Origin: Nemania diffusa
Taxonomy: Eukaryota; Ascomycota; Sordariomycetes; Xylariales; Xylariaceae
NCBI GenBank assembly: GCA_038501195.1
Contig: JBBPUQ010000010.1
Span: forward strand, 3,842,001-3,906,000
DNA length: 64,000 bases
Reading direction: 5' to 3'
Each line of letters starts with the position of its first letter. The stretch's first letter is position 1. Below, in pieces: positions 35,695 to 47,563 of the stretch. The notes below the pieces were generated by a model. The model was given only the letters and a program-made list of their open reading frames with translations. It did no database searches and had not been told where the DNA came from. The translations under genes and the position numbers were made by a program.

Positions 35695-36002
35695 TATTAA
35701 TAAAACTTTTTTTATATATATATATAAAAAAATTCAAAGTAATTTATAAAGTTTAAAGTTTATTTTTAAGTTTTAAAGTTTTATATTAATTTATATATAT
35801 ATTTTACAAAAAAAAATACAATTAAAAAAGTTATATATAAGTTATTTATATATATATATATATATAATTTATAAGTTTTATAAATTTTAGTAAATTTTTA
35901 TATTTTTTATTTATTTAGTTATTTAATAAAGATTTTAATTTAAGTTTTAGTTATATATACTTAGTATATATATATAAATCTTATTAAATCATTGATTTAA
36001 TA
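35695..36002. repeat. right LTR of element B (308 bp)
   Basis: Same orientation as the copy at 30133; ends GATTTAATA. Followed directly by AATAT, the target duplication. A truncated inverted copy at 53877 keeps the unmutated terminal dinucleotide. Confidence 0.88.
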
Positions 36003-39000
36003 AATATATATATAAAATAAATTTATTAGTTTTATATATAAATAAATATATTTAAAAAATAATATTTAAAAAATTAAAAAATAATAATAAAAATTATATA
36101 ATTTTTATAACTATATTTTATAAAAAAAATAAAATATATTTTTAAAAAATAATTTTTAATAATTTTTTTTAAAAATTTTTATATTTAATTAATTAAAAAT
36201 TTTATATTAAAAAAATTAAAAATATAAAATATTATATATAATATTTATAACAATAATAAATTAAAAAAAAACTATATATTTAAATATAATATTTTAAAAA
36301 TTTTATATTTATAAAAATAATTTTTTAAAATTATTATTTAAAAGCTAAAAAAACTTTTTTAAATATTTAATTAATAAATTATTTAAAACTAATGTTTATA
36401 ATAAATATAAATAACTAAAAAATAATAAAACATTTAAAATTATTTTTATATAAAATATAAAAAACAATTTATTTTTATTAAAGTAAATATTTATATATAA
36501 ATTTAATAAAAATAGTTTTTTAAATATATATAAAATATATTTAATTATTAAAAATAACTTTTAAAAAAAAATATATTTTAATTAATTTATATAATTATAT
36601 TTATAATTAAAATATTTAAATTTATAATAATATTAATAGCAATTTTTAATTTTAAAATTAAATAATTTAATATAATTAAAATATTTTTTAATATATTAAA
36701 AATTAATAAAACTTTTATAAATATATAATTTTTAAAAAACTTTAATTAAAATAACTTAATTAATAAATTTAATAAAATATTATATAGTTTAAAAAACTTT
36801 TTATTACTATAATATAAAAAATTTATTAAAATATTTAAAGTTAATATAATAATAATTGTAAAAAAAAAATTTTATTTATTTTATATTTAAAAATATATAA
36901 TATTTATTATATTTTATATAAATAATTTTTTTAATTTTATATTATAAAACTTATAAAAAAAAAGCAAAAAAAATTATTTTAAATATTAAAAAAACTTATA
37001 AATTTAAAAATTAAAATAATTTAAAATTATTTTTAAAAAATAATTATATTAATATATAATAAATATATTAATAAAATTATAATATATTATAAATTTAATA
37101 ATTAAAATTAAGTTTTTATAATATTGCTTTTAATAAAAAAATTTAAAAAATATTTAAAAAATATAATAAAAGTAAAAATTAAATTATATTAAAAACTGAT
37201 TAAATTAATTTTATATATAGCAATATTTTTAAAACTAAATATTATATATATAATAATATAATTTTTAAAATTTTTAATTAATTTTAGTTTTATATATTAT
37301 AAAACTATTTATTAAATAATTTAATATTTATATATAATATATTTTTTCGAAATTATATATAAAATATAAAACTATAAAACTTAAACTTTTTTAATAATAA
37401 AAAATGCTTTATTTATAAATAATTATAAAATTTATTACTTTTTATATAAATATATTATATTATTATTTAAAAGTATAATTTTATAAAAACTTATTTATTA
37501 AAATATTATATTTATTTTTATTATAAAAATAAAAATAAATATAATTAAACTTATTATAAAAAAAATAATAACTTTTAAAAAGCTATTTTATAATTTTATT
37601 TTAAAACTAAATAAAATATAAACAATTTATTTAAATAATATATAAATAATTAAATTAATAATAAATAAAAATAAAAAAATAAATATTAAACTTAAATATA
37701 TAAATATATAAAATATATAATTATATTAAAAATATTTTAAAAAAAGCTTTAAAATAATATATTTTTTTATTAATTAAATATTTGCTAATAAATTAATTAA
37801 AAATTTATTATAAATTTAATTTAAATATTTTTAAGTTTTTATTAATTTTAAAAATATAAATTATATTTATAATATAAGTTTAAAAAATAAATAAAAAAAA
37901 CTTTTTAATTATTTATTAATTTATAATAATTAAAATAATTAAAAAAAAAAAAAAAAAAAAATTAAAATAAATTATATTAATTTTTATTTATTAATATTTT
38001 TAAAAAAAATATATAAAATATAAAAAAAAAAAAAATATAAAAATATATAATATAATTATATAATAAAATATTAATAATATTAATAATATAAATAAAAAAG
38101 TTATTAATAATAAAAATATTAATAATATTAAAAAAAAAAAAAATAAAACAGTTAAAAAAATAGTTAAAATATAAAAAGCAAATAAAAATTTAAACATATA
38201 AATAATTTAATAAAAAATATAAAAAATAAATATAAATATAAATAATAAAAAAATAATAATAATAAACTTTTTTTTATTTATTTTAAAAACAATTTAAAAA
38301 ATATTATAAAAATAAAAAAATTTTTATATAAAAACTATTAATTAAAAATTATTATAATAATTTTAAAAAATATTAAAATAAAATTGATAATTTAAAAAAT
38401 TTTAAATTAAATAGTTATTATAAAATAATAAATAAATAATACTATATAATTTATATTATATTTATATTTATTAATATAATATTTTAAATATATATAAATA
38501 TAAAAAATATATATATAAATATATATATATATTTTAAAAAATATTTATAATAATGTTAATTATAATTAATTATATTAAAATATATATTATTTTTATATTT
38601 AATAAAAATAACATTTATATAATAGTAATATAAAATTATATGTTTTTTTTTTTAAGCATAATATAAATAATAATATTTATTAAAATATAAATATAAACAA
38701 ATGTTTAATAAACTATAAAGTTTAAAATATTATATTAAAAAAAAAAAAGCAAAAAAATTATTGTTATTATTATTATTAATAATAATAAAAATATAAAAAA
38801 TATAAATAATAAAACAAATAATAACATTTGTATTAATAGTATAAAAATTTTAATAATTATTAGTTAAAACTAAAAGCAAAAAAAACAAAAAATATTTAAA
38901 TATGTTTTTTTTTTTTAAAAAAAAAAACTAAAAAAAAAAGTTTTTGAAAAAAAATTAAAAATAATAATAAAAAAAAATAAAACTGCTTTTTAAAAATATT

Positions 39001-39792
39001 AATATATAATTAATATTTTATAATATAAAATTAAAAAATTATTTATTATATTAAAATATTATAATAAAATAATATTATTTAAAGTTTTAATTAATATAAA
39101 AACTTTTATAATTAATTTAAAAGTTTTATAAAATATATATTAATAATAATAACAATATTTATAACTATAAATTAATTTTAAGTTTATTTATATAAAAAAA
39201 AAGTTTAAAAATTATAACTTATAAATAAATAAAAATAAAAAAAAAAAAAAAAAAATAAAAAAAATTAATTATTTTATTAGTTAATTAAGTATATAATAAT
39301 TAAATAATTTTAAAAATATATTTATAAATTTAAAAAAATAACATAAAAAAAAAAAAAAAAAATTAAAATTGTTTTATAATTAATTTATATTAAAAATATT
39401 AAAATATTAAAAATAAATTTATTTTATATATAAAAAAAAAATATATTTTTTTTGCAATTGCTAATTTAAATTTATTAAATATATTATATATTTAATTAAA
39501 CAATAAAATTGCAATTAATAAATATATATAAATATAATTTTATTATTTAATAATTTTATAATTAAAATATAAAAAATATATTAATATAATAATATATTAA
39601 AAAAAATATATTTTTAGTTTTTCTTTTATAAAAATTAATTATTTAAAATATATAAAACTATTAAAATTGTTTAAAATATATTTTTATAAAAATTTTAAAA
39701 TATAAAATTGAAAAAATTATTATTTATTTTTTTTATTAATATATATAAAAAAAAAACAACTAAACAATTTAAAACAATTTAATTAAAAAATA
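36003..39792. other. internal region of element A, right part
   Basis: Continuation of element A after the nested insertion. AT-rich with poly-A and poly-T runs; the 65-codon minus ORF at 38000-38197 is Phe/Leu/Ile low complexity, produced by A/T composition and not a gene. Confidence 0.65.
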
Positions 39793-40186
39793 TATAATAA
39801 TATAAATAAATTTAATAAAACAAACTTAAAAAGTTAAATTATAAAATTTATTTAAATAAATTTATTTAATAAAAAAACTTAAAAAAAAACTTTTATAAAA
39901 GTTTTTTTATTATTTATAATATTATTTATTAAAATTATTATTTATTATAAACATTTATTATTATAAATAAACAAAAACAATTTTAAAATTAAAACTTAAA
40001 TATAAAATATTAAACTTGATTTTAATATTTACTAAAAATATATATATATATATAAAGTTTAAAAATTAAAAAGTTAAAGTAACTAGAATATTAAGTAAAT
40101 TTTACTTCAATATATTTTTTAAAATCGTTTTAGTTATATTGGTTCAATTCTATTTGCTAAGCTTGATCGTACTTTTATATATAACA
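39793..40186. repeat. right LTR of element A (394 bp)
   Basis: Aligns with the left LTR without length change. The inner part is fully A/T while the outer 100 bp keep G/C, mirroring the left copy. It ends ATAACA followed by the target duplication AAACT, only 75 bp from the stop codon of the fusion gene. Confidence 0.9.
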
Positions 40187-40260
40187 AAACTTATATGTTT
40201 AATGCCCTTTTATAATCAGAACATATTATATAATCTACGTATAAACAATGAAAAAACAGT

Positions 40261-43200
40261 TCAGAATGTTGGCGCAATGTGTGCCCGTTCCTCCAATCCC
40301 TTCAGCCTAAATGTGCGCAGCGAATTTGTGCTAGCAGCCGAGACGTGCCCTCGTGTGCCCGAAACAGATCTGGCTCGACTGACCAAGGTACCAGCTACGG
40401 ACCTAGACGATGGAACGATGTTGTCCGATGACCCCGCCGTGTTACTTCGTGTGCGCGAGTTGAGTTGCCCCATGAAAGTACCGAGCGCCATCTGCGCATT
40501 TGACTGTCGTTGCGGTGGGAGGTGACCCAAAGGCGGTGTGGGCGGATTTCCCCTGACTACGGGGTAATACACGCTCCCGGTGGGCGAACCGGAGCGCAAA
40601 CCGTGTCTTGAGCTGGAGCGATGACGTTGTTGCTGCTGGAGCTTGCTGAGAAGCATCTCGGCAGACGGAGACGCGGCTGACGTGTGTGCGCGCGACCGGC
40701 TGGAGGCCCGGCTTTGGGGCGGGCTAGGAACCCTGCTGTTCATCACATCTATTCCTAATGTGCCTTCGAGGCTTTGATTGGACGTCATGGCGAGCTGGGA
40801 GATCGCTTGCGATGTCTGTCTCAGCTCGTCAAAGCTCATCGCCGATGCAGGTAGTTTGCTCAGCCTCCTAATCGCTTTGTTGTTCCTCTCGACGAAGCTG
40901 CTCATGACTTTCAGAGCATTCGCGTTCTCTCGGGTGGCCAAGGCACTGGCATCCCCAGTACTTCTACCCCGGGTCTGGTGCACTGCGTTAAGATTTGTTG
41001 GGGCTTGGGACCGCGTGCTGTGATACGGTACCGCTTGTTGATTGGAGACTAAGCTGGCTTGCACTTGTGACATGACTCTCTCGAAGCCAACGTTCTGATT
41101 CTCATTGCTGCGGGACACATAGGGCGCCGAAGATTGCCCGTTTTGCAGCACATCCGTTTCCATCTTATGTGATAAAACAAAAAAGCTGCCATCGCCGATC
41201 ATGCGGCGAACGAGCGTCCACCTCGTCCGAGCTGGATTGCTTTCGAGTTCGGGATGGTATATCGACTGCTGTGCTAATTGGGCGTAGAAGACGCCAAGCC
41301 GTCGAGACATTCGATCGAGAATCTGAAGAAGAAAGGTGCAGAGCGCATTGAGCCTGTGACCCTCAAAATCGGCATCGGCTCCCTCATTAGGTAAGGAATA
41401 TGTTGTGGCGATGTTATCGAAAGCATCCATGCCGTTACAGGCTTCTTGGCGTATATCCTCTAGTAACTCGATATCCAACTCTACGCTCTTCGATGCGTAT
41501 GCAAATACACCACGATCCTGAAAGCGCAACGAGCTCTCCTTATCGGATATCAACTGGCCAACTAGAGCCAGCTCCTTGGTACAGGTGACGGCATCGATAC
41601 CAGTCTTCGCCCGAACTATTGCGCCCAGGATGTCAGGAACCTGGATCTGAGCACTTGGATGGCTTGAATTGGCCAAACTGAACGATAGCTTCAGGACGAT
41701 TTCCTGTAACTTGGGTCCGAAAAGAGCAGCAAATCCTCCCTGTAAGAGACGGCTTTGGTAAGCGTAGAAGGTCCGCACAGCAAGCGTGCTTGGAAGATTC
41801 TCTTGTAGCCAGATATTGTTGCTACCGGCCGGATCGTGCGATGATGAGGAGTCTGACGATGCACCCATGATCTCGTACATTTCAAATTGGTGAGCCACTA
41901 ATGTCTCGACAGTCGATCGTAGATACGCCGCCCATGAAGCGTATAATGGGGTTATCTCGTCGTGATCGCTCTGAAAATCAGGTTCCGGGGAAAGGTGCCC
42001 TACAAAGTATTTCGTGAGTAGACTTGCGACCTCTGGGTTATTCGTGTGTGCGAGATTATCAAATGATTTGGTGCAATCAACACCGGCGTTTGACTTGATA
42101 ATCATCGTTCCTCCGGGGTGCATAGGACAGAAATCCGTAACGTCATATACGCTACCGTGAACTCCTATCCACATCTTAGAGCCGGGTCGATGACCAGTAT
42201 GTAGGGCAAGCTGTGACATGGCAATGGTGGGCAGGTTGCATGGCAGTGGCTTCGGAGTCATAAACACATCAAGCATGAATCTACGCTCCGCAAAGGCTCT
42301 ATCGACGATAAGGTCGACCTTCTCCATCGTGGCTGTGCAATGGGTATAGACAGCCTTACGAACACCATTGATAACTGAATCAAATACTGACACGGAACCA
42401 CAGACGTACAGGTACCCGCCAAGACCTCCCTGCTTCTTAGACATGACAAGTTCCGAAATGGTAGCACCTTGTTCCTGTATAAGAACATCGATATAACGGG
42501 GAGGAGTAGGCCGCTCAACAAGGTCATGGAGATAGGGGTCATGGGCAAGACCTCGTGTGTCTCGCGAGAAGGCGAGATGAACTTCCATGAAACCGGCATT
42601 CACATACTCGCGCAGCTCTTCCTCAAAACAAAACTTTTCTCGCGATTGTACACCAAGATAGAGGTAATTTTTACCTCCTGAGAGGCCCCCTTTGGCGAAG
42701 CGAGACTGCCAAAAGCTCCGAAATGGCGCGATACCGCTACCACCGGCAAAAAAGGCACATGGGGCCATCGTGTCTAGAGGAAGTTGAAAGGCAGCTGGGC
42801 GCGACACGCCAAAGATAATCTCCTCATCATCCATCATCTCGGAGGACGGCCATGGGTTTAGGAACCCACTGGACACACCTGCACGGGAGATGTCTTCGTG
42901 TCCCGAGAAAGTAGAGCAAAGCTTGTATTCCGCTCTTGAAACTGCAAGGTCCACGGTGCTTGGGAGGAGTTCTTCAGTGTAGCTTGCGATGGAATATGTG
43001 CGCGGGACTTCTAGGGTAATCAAGTCACTCAGCCAGGTGATGCTGTCGAGATTAAATGTCTTGTCCCAAATCTGAGGTGGAGTGTCCATCAAAGCGCTTT
43101 GGAGGAGATCACCTAGGGACCCGCGTACAGGCCACTCGTTTGTGCCCAACACTTGCAAGACTGTATTAGAGGAAGCACGTAGTAGGCTATGGATCTTCAA

Positions 43201-45271
43201 AGCAAGTTCTTTGGTGATCGGTGCAAGGTGTCCGCGACGAAGGATATCCTTGACCGTAAGCTTCTGTGGCTTTGTCCGTCTCACAGATGCCAAATGCCGC
43301 TCAAATCGCAACCAAGGTCCTTTGACTTCGACTTCACTGTCGATCAGGTTCTCTAGTCCAAGGGCAGCAGCTACTTTGGCGCACTCCTCCCAGCTGTTGA
43401 GCGGCATGACAGCCAGGCGATCACCAGGCATAAAGGTGACACCCGATTCTTGGAGATCGAGAGTTACTAGGGCGATGGTTCGACTTGGGTCGGAGTCGAC
43501 AAATGATCGACTAAGAACTCGAGAAATGTACCGGCACTCTTCGAAACTTCCGCGCATTTGATGTGGCTCTACATCTAGCGCACCACCTAAGGGTCTGTTA
43601 GCGATGGGTCTCCAACTGCATGACAATGCCAATACCTACGATATGGCTCAAGGCGCTCCTTCATGGCTTCAGAAAATTGCTTATGTGTCTCCTCCCAAGG
43701 TCTGCCTTGATCAGCTGCCCCCGAGGCGCCATTGGTCTCTGTTCGGCCTGTTTTTCCAGCTATTTCTAGTATCCCGAATACTTTATATCTGTGAACTCCC
43801 ATAAAGCCCCGTTCACCCGTGTATGCTTCAATGATACCATCCATCACACCTAACAGACGCGGATCGCCAGACTGTTCGACAAACTCCGGAACGCGGTAAT
43901 GATACTCGATGGATGCGATAAATGCACGAAGATTCGATGGGAGCCATGCTCGAAGATGAACCCCCTCGGCGCCTAGAAAACTGTTGTACTTTTTCCGCCC
44001 AAGAAACGCATCCATAACCAAGTAAGGAGGGAATTGTAATCCGCTTGAGGCAGGACAACGGGTCGATAAAGGGGCAGAGAACTTGGCCCAACGTACCCAT
44101 TTTTGGGCAGATACATAGTTTTCTCCAGCATTGGGGTTTGTCGAAATAGAATGAAAGGCGTTAGGCATTCGTTCCAAAATCTCCTTCAGCCGGATCATCT
44201 CCGTTAGAAGACCTTCGATATTCTTATTCATCACATGCTCTTGACACGCAGCAATAGCATCAGGTCCGTGCTGGAACGAAGCTGATGTGTCCGCCACCCC
44301 TTTAAGAAATGCAATCTCTGCTTGTTCGCCGAACATTGGCCAACGGAGCTCCGTATTATCGAAACGGGCCACGTAGGGGTAGATTGAAGTGGTATCCTTT
44401 ATCTTCATGTTGTAGGACGACTGGTCGACAAAGGTCAAGTGCGGTAAAGCCCTCCCCATTCGCCGGGAAATTTGATAGTATGGTAAGGCAATACTGAGAG
44501 GGATGCCAACTAGCTCTTCTCCCAGATCGTCACCCATGGGGCAGTTTGGTCTTGTCCTCTTCGAATGGTTGGTAGTGACACCGTCATTTCCGTCATATTT
44601 GTCATGAAAACGGTAGATATGACAGAGTAAGCCGAGAGCCACTATCGCTGCCCATAATGCCTGATTTGGGATATTTTCCTCGGTGCCCTCGACAAGAAGC
44701 AAAGCTGCGACGGACTCACGGACTCGCCCGCGAGCCACACAGCCAGGCATTCGCTCGCATAGATCTGACCACACACGCCCAGGAGTTTTTGCTAACACTC
44801 CTGCCGATTCGTCGTAGTCTGGGGGACAGAAGCCGTGTTCTCTACTGAGATACCCGTCGATCCAACCCGTTCTCGGACCAATCTCTTCAGCTCTCGCCAC
44901 TACAACACTCTCGGTTAGTAATTCCCGGTTTGAGCACGATCTAAATGGTTTCGAGGCACCTGATTTCGCCTGAAAAGAGTCCTATTCCACTCTGCGAGTA
45001 ACTAGAACGGGAAGAAAATAACTGCCAGAATGACTTACTAACTTGCCTTGCTGGCGCACCCAACGCAATTGCAAGAAGGTCTTGTTCATTTGCATTGAAA
45101 GCATCTATCTCTGCTTGACTCTTTGCAGCCTGTATTATTTGTGGCGTGGGTATATTTGAGTAGAGCAACTGATTAATGGATTTCCGTTCCCTGCTTTATC
45201 ATTAGTTTTCTTCCCATCTTCATGAATGTTAGGAGAGAAGAGGAAGTAGCCCTTACCGCATCCGCAGCCAT
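40261..45271 (-). CDS. fused IDO/PrnB-like haem protein - NADPH/FAD reductase - cytochrome b5
   Basis: Predicted 1576 residues in four exons (45271-45257, 45168-45039, 44899-43640, 43586-40261). Introns: 45256-45169 (GTAAGG; the first exon is least certain), 45038-44900 (GTAAGT, ACTAAC, TTGTAG) and 43639-43587 (GTAGGT, GCTAAC, TTAG). The last, 53 nt, removes the stop that seems to end the first part and joins LEPYR to GALDVEPHQ. Residues 1-468 form a DUF1864/PrnB-type domain of the indoleamine dioxygenase superfamily; GFMGVHRYKVFGILEIAGKT (His near 413) is the probable proximal haem ligand region. About 480-930 is a cytochrome P450 reductase-type FAD/NADPH unit (PRTYSIAS, GGSGIAPFRSF, YLYVCGSVSVF) without an FMN domain. 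About 935-1005 is cytochrome b5 (MHPGG and LAHTNNPEV haem histidines). The remaining 570 residues are unassigned, partly helical, ending Ser/Arg-rich. Predicted flow: NADPH to FAD to b5 to haem. The substrate is unknown. The neither-half-has-its-own-ATG pattern supports one gene. Confidence 0.78.
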
Positions 45272-47563
45272 TCTTCAGAATCTACTGCTTGTGGAATCTA
45301 CAAGAGTTAGTTAATCACTACAGTGCTACTTTGATTGTCACGTACATCAAATGCTTCGCGCAGGTTGCCCGGCTGACTAAAGCCAGAGAAGGAACATCCT
45401 CGAGGTCCTACTCGATTATTACCCGCTGGGCAGGTCCCCCGTACGGAGGCAGAAGCTGGGCAAGATCGTTCAGACATATTTTCGAGGCTTTTGATTTGAT
45501 ATAAAATATAAAGAGAATGTGTCGTTGAACTACAGCTGACGATTAAGAAGGCCACCAGGGCAGATCACAAAGTACCGCTAGGGTGTAAAAAGAAAAAGAG
45601 AGAGATTATCTCTGCCACCACCTATAGAATAGTTAGGCTGAAGATATTGTCTTCGAACCCAGGCTATGGATGCTAGGGTAAAGCTATCGAAAATAGGAGA
45701 CTGGAGCTTTGTTTCGGCCATAATTAGAATCCACGACTTGACAAGGCATTTCCTCCGATGGTTTGGCAGAGCCGCAGTTAGTGTTAGGTAATGTTTGTCT
45801 GGAGATTGACCGATTCTCATCTTAATCAATGCTGGCGACTAGGAAGGCTTGTTTGCCAAGTTGCACTGGTTGCAACGAAACATTGCCAAGGCGCAGGTAT
45901 GTAATTACGCCAGGCAATGGAGTAAGTCGCCTTGTCCGGGTGGTGCTTGGCATTGTAATAAGGCGAAAAATATTGGGTTCTGCCAAGTGATGTGGTCCAT
46001 TCTGGCACGTTGAAAATAGCCTATCGTGGTATCATATCTAGTGAACCCAGTGAAGTTGCGACATAGCGACAGTAGTGGGCTCGCGCGATAAAAGATCGAT
46101 GACCGATTCCTAATAGTAGTGTATAATAACATAAGATTCTCTATTAATCGTGTGGTTGGATCTACACACGGATATAATAACAGCAACAAGCTTTAATAGC
46201 CACCACCATCAAGATTAGCCTAGGACGAGTTAGTAGACTAAAGTCTGACGAGATTGCAAAGGTTTTTGAGAATAGTAAATACTAGGATATGCTAAAACAA
46301 CTGTATTTAGCTTAGCTTCATATCCGTGCCAAGTCTAGCTAATTAGCTACCTATCTAATAATTACATATTTACTCCCTAGGCTGGGAACAGGGTGCTGAC
46401 AGAGTCTATAATCGAGTGATTTGGTCGAACTTACATATAGGCAGCTCTGTTCTCGTCTCATAGCTCTTAAGTTCATCAGGTAAAGAAAGCAACATGGCGA
46501 CGATCAGGAGTTACGCTGTATAGCCATGTGGGTCTAAGGTATTAGTGCGTCACGTATGGAGATTAGTGGCCGCGCGTTTCCTATTGCCCAAATATTTTAA
46601 AACCCGTCCTATAATAGTGTGACGGATCCCAAGGGGCTGGAATAGACTAGAAACTATGTGTAAGTGGGTATGTTACCTAATCATCCTAGTATACCCAGTG
46701 TTTCATTACTCTCCTTGCCAAGTACAGACTTTCTCCCACATCCCGATAGTTTTTATCTGTTAAAACACCCTATAATGAGCAATGTGGTTAGACTCAAGTA
46801 AGTGATATAGAAGCCATTTTTCCATCTCCAATTCTATCTGTGAATGTGTAGAAAGCTGAAGAACTTACTGGCCTGTAGGGACTAATAATTGGGTTTAGAA
46901 TAGACGAAATAAAGAGATGGTAAAAAGCCGGAGGCGTAGATAAATGAGAAGATGTAGCATGGTGGCAATGTGTTTACACCATTGAGTGTCCCAGGTGTGT
47001 CAACCGGCAACGGCTATAGATTAAATAGCCGAGAAGTCCACCTATCAACACGGTTTTAAATTTAACATAAAAGTCACAAGGCCTGGTTATCACCAGACCT
47101 ATAATAGGCTATAGAGACTGGACTTGACCAGGCGCAATAGCGAGTCACTGGCGAAACAGGACCAAAATACTAGCTGTACGAGAGGTAGGCTACCAAGAGG
47201 TAACCAGAAGAGAGGTTGATAACTTGGAGAGGTTAGGAAACAGGTCTTTGACCCTGCTAGCTTATAAGTTCATTTAAGTAGCCTGGCTGGCTAAATAATT
47301 TGGCAAAAGGCCTTTTACTTAAGCTTTTTTTTTATAGCTAAGTTGTAGGTACACTGAGAAAAAGGAAAGAGAAAGGGTAAGGCTACGGTGTACTTCTTGA
47401 CCAGTAAAGAGAGAGCATCTGACATTTTAACTAAAGCGTGTATTCTGTTTCCATCAGGCAAATTCATCAGAAAAAGTGAGAAAAAGGGAAAAAAAAAAAG
47501 GGCCTATCGAAGGCGCACGCCACACGCCAACGGACGGGAGGGTTCATCTATCAAATGGCGCTT
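45272..47563. other. long intergenic region between fusion gene and vWA gene
   Basis: Contains the fusion-gene promoter and the vWA gene 3' flank. Several 60-95-codon open frames occur on both strands but none has a recognised domain or a credible splice partner. No terminal repeats or tandem arrays were found. Composition is ordinary to slightly AT-rich. Confidence 0.45.

Larger units (their letters stand above)
30133..36002. mobile_element. nested LTR retrotransposon B (RIP-degraded)
   Basis: Direct repeats of 308 bp (30133-30440 and 35695-36002) bound a 5,870-bp element inserted inside element A. The 5-bp target duplication AATAT is present on both sides (30128-30132 and 36003-36007). Length and LTR size are typical of a Ty1/copia or small gypsy element. 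The interior is strongly AT-rich, but the right third (about 34800-35600) keeps more G/C, including an (AGCTGC)-like patch near 35310 and a run of about 30 A at 35361. No ORF is readable, so type and direction are not assigned. Confidence 0.88.
26276..40186. mobile_element. LTR retrotransposon A (RIP-degraded, carrying a nested element)
   Basis: Two direct repeats of 394 bp each (26276-26669 and 39793-40186) bound the block. Identical 5-bp target duplications, AAACT, lie immediately outside (26271-26275, 40187-40191). The left copy begins TGTAAC and the right copy ends ATAACA, the TG..CA ends of an LTR; the opposite ends read TA, as RIP would give. Without the nested element B (30133-36002 plus one target duplication) the element is about 8.0 kb, a normal size for Ty3/gypsy or Ty1/copia. 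No coding sequence can be read because nearly all G and C have become A and T, so the superfamily and direction are unknown. Confidence 0.9.

Noticed and set aside
38000..38197. 65-codon membrane-protein-like ORF
   Set aside because: Phe/Leu/Ile low complexity arises from A/T-only DNA inside element A.
26276..40186. Mitochondrial DNA insertion or centromere core
   Set aside because: LTR pairs with target duplications explain the block as retrotransposons. A pericentromeric position is not excluded but has no positive evidence.
40139..40525. 128-codon plus ORF at the element A/fusion gene border
   Set aside because: It joins LTR sequence to antisense of the fusion gene tail.
43587..43632. 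Two overlapping genes: haem protein ending at 43587 and reductase starting at 43632
   Set aside because: The apparent reductase start is TTG and the first in-frame ATG would leave only about 20 bp between genes, too little for a fungal promoter. A 53-nt intron with good signals joins the frames.
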